Positions 7,669 through 8,812 of a stretch of DNA of 8,812 bases are shown piece by piece. Made by a program: the position numbers and the translations under genes. Source of the stretch: an uncultured Blautia sp. (GTDB taxonomy: Bacteria > Bacillota > Clostridia > Lachnospirales > Lachnospiraceae). How positions within the stretch are numbered: position 1 is the first letter of the stretch; every line of letters begins with the position of its first letter. The stretch is from assembly GCA_946629475.1 (NCBI GenBank), contig CAMOXX010000111.1, positions 1-8,812 on the forward strand, read 5' to 3'. The notes under the pieces are model-generated. The model did not search any database. It saw only the letters and a program-made list of their open reading frames with translations, and had not been told where the DNA came from.

Positions 7669-8151
7669 TCAGACCTCAGAATAAACCGGCCTGCCATCCT
7701 TGAAAGTTGTTTTCATGAGAGATATCTTCTTCACCATCATTTCGCCCTTTGGAGCCGGAACCTGTTTCCAGCTGCCTGACGCCTTCCGGACAATTGTAAT
7801 ATGCGGCGTAAATTTATCCCGGTCATAGGTGATTCCTGCGGCATCCAGTGCATCTCTGACAGCTTTCGCCGCAGCAGACAGCCCCTGATTGCCTTTTACT
7901 CCGACCCAGAGAAGATCCCCGAATGTTCCCATTTCAGAAAATGCCAGCTTGAACGGTTTGAACGAAATGTCCTTCAATGCGGCTTTTACATCACCGGGAT
8001 GATCGGTCTCTCCGATAAAGGCCAGGGTCAGATGCAGGTTCTGCATCGGGGTGTAATTTCCCCGGACTCCTTTTTGTTTGAGATCATGCATTGTCCCGGT
8101 GATCGTTTTTTTCATCTCGTCAGACAGCTGGACTGCCACAAATAAGCGCAT
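7669..8151 (-). CDS. thpR: RNA 2',3'-cyclic phosphodiesterase (2H phosphoesterase, ThpR/LigT family)
   Basis: 160 residues from MRLFVAV, the canonical N-terminus of this family, which is why this start was chosen. In-frame alternatives are ATG 8160 (MKGMRLF) and GTG 8184. Two HxTx motifs mark the active site: His40-Leu-Thr42 in NLHLTLAFIG and His117-Ile-Thr119 in TPHITIVRK. Each half of the bilobal fold contributes one His/Thr pair. Family enzymes open 2',3'-cyclic phosphates on RNA ends to 2'-phosphates and can act as 2'-5' RNA ligases in vitro; the cellular role is not settled. The length is slightly below the usual 175-190. The gene is convergent with the response regulator and probably in a minus-strand unit with the hydrolase upstream. 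Micro-element B is inserted at its 5' end and separates it from a purine-rich AAAGGAAAGG at 8213-8204 that looks like its ancestral ribosome binding site. Confidence 0.88.
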   Translation of the reverse strand: MRLFVAVQLSDEMKKTITGTMHDLKQKGVRGNYTPMQNLHLTLAFIGETDHPGDVKAALKDISFKPFKLAFSEMGTFGDLLWVGVKGNQGLSAAAKAVRDALDAAGITYDRDKFTPHITIVRKASGSWKQVPAPKGEMMVKKISLMKTTFKDGRPVYSEV

Positions 8152-8155
8152 ACCT

Positions 8156-8163
8156 TTCATCCT
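8156..8163. repeat. Target-site duplication, gene-proximal copy, element B
   Basis: TTCATCCT, identical to 8200-8207 and abutting the element. On the minus strand it reads AGGATGAA and contains ATG 8160, a possible start codon of the phosphodiesterase gene. Confidence 0.82.
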
Positions 8164-8199
8164 GTACCTGTTCAGTATCTTCACTCTCTGAACAGTTAC
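8164..8199. mobile_element. 36-bp IS66-like non-autonomous micro-element (element B)
   Basis: The ends are GTACCTGTTCAG (8164-8175) and CTGAACAGTTAC (8188-8199), a 12-bp terminal inverted repeat with one mismatch at the fourth base. Only 12 nt lie between them. Read on the minus strand, its first 13 bases are identical to the left end of element A, while the interiors are unrelated. It is flanked exactly by the 8-bp direct repeat TTCATCCT. It sits a few bases upstream of the phosphodiesterase start. Excising it with one repeat copy would rejoin a purine-rich ribosome binding site to the gene. The structure is seen directly; the IS66 link is inferred. Confidence 0.82.
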
Positions 8200-8207
8200 T
8201 TCATCCT
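8200..8207. repeat. Target-site duplication, distal copy, element B
   Basis: TTCATCCT, a perfect copy of 8156-8163. The match stops at exactly 8 bp on both sides. On the minus strand its ATG opens a two-codon frame, ATG AAG TAA, whose stop lies inside the element's terminal repeat. Confidence 0.82.
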
Positions 8208-8216
8208 TTCCTTTAT

Positions 8217-8303
8217 TTATTCATTTCCCGCGAGGCCAAGTTCCTCCGCATGTTCCTTCATACCCTCAATCGCGATCGCCGCGACTTCCTTCCCATCCTT
8301 CAT
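8217..8303 (-). CDS. Small 28-residue ORF overlapping the hydrolase stop
   Basis: The translation begins MKDGKEVAAIAIEGMKEHAE, continues for eight residues to GNE and ends at TAA. Its ATG overlaps the hydrolase TGA as ATGA (8303-8300), the classic arrangement for translational coupling. The ORF is charged, Ala/Glu-rich and predicted helical, with no signal peptide or known motif. No strong Shine-Dalgarno stands close by. It could be a real coupled small protein, or the surviving tail of a larger gene lost upstream. The function is unknown and so is whether it is translated. Confidence 0.35.
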   Translation of the reverse strand: MKDGKEVAAIAIEGMKEHAEELGLAGNE

Positions 8304-8812
8304 TCAAATCCAAAACATTTTATTTCCTCCAAAAACGTTATCAGCGCCTCCGCCATCTTTGTATTTCCTGTGATGTAGCTCCCGTGGCTCTCCCCGTCAA
8401 ATATGATCAGCTGTGACCCGGGGATCGCTTCTGCGATCTGCCGCGTATGGTCCTCCCGGATAATGTCGCCGGAGCCGGCTGTCACAAGCACAGGGCAGGT
8501 GATCCCCGCAAGCTCCTCCTCTGTGATATCCGGCTCTGTCAGAATCATCGTTGTCAGAGGATCCTCATGAACAGCATCAGACAGTTTTACGGACATGAGA
8601 AAAGAACCGTCGAGCCCATCCGGCGAAATGTTCGCCCCGCTGACTGCCAGGGCTCCCAGAGAACCCGGATGGCGGATCTCCGTCAGAAGCCCGATGATAC
8701 CGCCGTCGCTCCATCCGTACAATGCCGGCTTCGTGAGGCCCCACAGTTTTATCAGTTGATAAACATCGTCCGCCATATCAGTATAATGATATTCATCCAG
8801 AGGCGCGTTCGC
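8300..8812 (-). CDS. Alpha/beta-fold hydrolase, N-terminus outside the window
   Basis: 170 residues are visible and the frame is open at the right edge; the Met at 8776 is internal, not a start. Window residues 8-21 (YHYTDMADDVYQLI) match the helix that precedes the nucleophile elbow in this fold. The elbow is LYGWSDGG, a GxSxG motif with Ser35 as the nucleophile. The acid is probably the Asp in GSGDIIRED and the base the His in GESHGSY, completing a Ser-Asp-His triad. About 80-100 N-terminal residues, including the oxyanion strand, are missing from view. The substrate (ester, amide or other) cannot be told. It is followed by the small ORF, element B and the phosphodiesterase gene on the same strand. 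Confidence 0.82.
   Translation of the reverse strand, partial: ANAPLDEYHYTDMADDVYQLIKLWGLTKPALYGWSDGGIIGLLTEIRHPGSLGALAVSGANISPDGLDGSFLMSVKLSDAVHEDPLTTMILTEPDITEEELAGITCPVLVTAGSGDIIREDHTRQIAEAIPGSQLIIFDGESHGSYITGNTKMAEALITFLEEIKCFGFE

Overview
The window looks like a chromosomal carbohydrate-use locus from a Gram-positive gut-type Firmicute, most likely a Lachnospiraceae-like clostridium. The grounds are GGAGG-type ribosome binding sites, a lipobox on the solute-binding protein, the YesM/YesN type of two-component pair, and roughly balanced base composition. The taxon is inferred from gene style only. No rRNA, tRNA, CRISPR array or transposase gene was seen.

Layout: (1) 1-2787, minus strand, is a secreted GH106-like glycoside hydrolase (alpha-L-rhamnosidase type) whose C-terminus runs off the left edge. 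(2) 2788-2942 is its leader, which holds a 43-bp micro-transposon. (3) 2943-4148, minus, is a lipoprotein sugar-binding protein with no permease genes beside it. (4) 4149-4233 is a compact divergent promoter region in which the two opposing promoters appear to share one -10 box. (5) 4234-5952 and 6013-7575, plus, are a YesM-type sensor histidine kinase and a YesN-type response regulator with an AraC DNA-binding domain. (6) 7669-8151, minus, is an RNA 2',3'-cyclic phosphodiesterase (ThpR/LigT, 2H family), convergent with the regulator. (7) 8156-8207 is a second micro-transposon, 36 bp plus its target duplication. (8) 8217-8303, minus, is a 28-codon ORF overlapping the end of the next gene. (9) 8300-8812, minus, is an alpha/beta hydrolase whose N-terminus runs off the right edge.

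How it may work (inference): the binding protein captures a sugar, probably a rhamnose-containing product, outside the membrane. It either delivers the sugar to permeases encoded elsewhere or presents it to the kinase. The kinase phosphorylates the regulator, and the regulator activates the divergent binding-protein and glycosidase genes.

The most striking signal lies outside the genes. At 2835-2877 and 8164-8199 are two tiny elements made of almost nothing but 12-bp terminal inverted repeats sharing the sequence GTAACTGTTCAG. Each is flanked by its own perfect 8-bp direct repeat (AAAATATC and TTCATCCT). GTAA...TTAC ends with 8-bp target duplications are the hallmark of the IS66 family, so these look like extremely short non-autonomous IS66-type elements. 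Both sit in the 5' leader of a minus-strand gene, where they could alter mRNA structure or translation.
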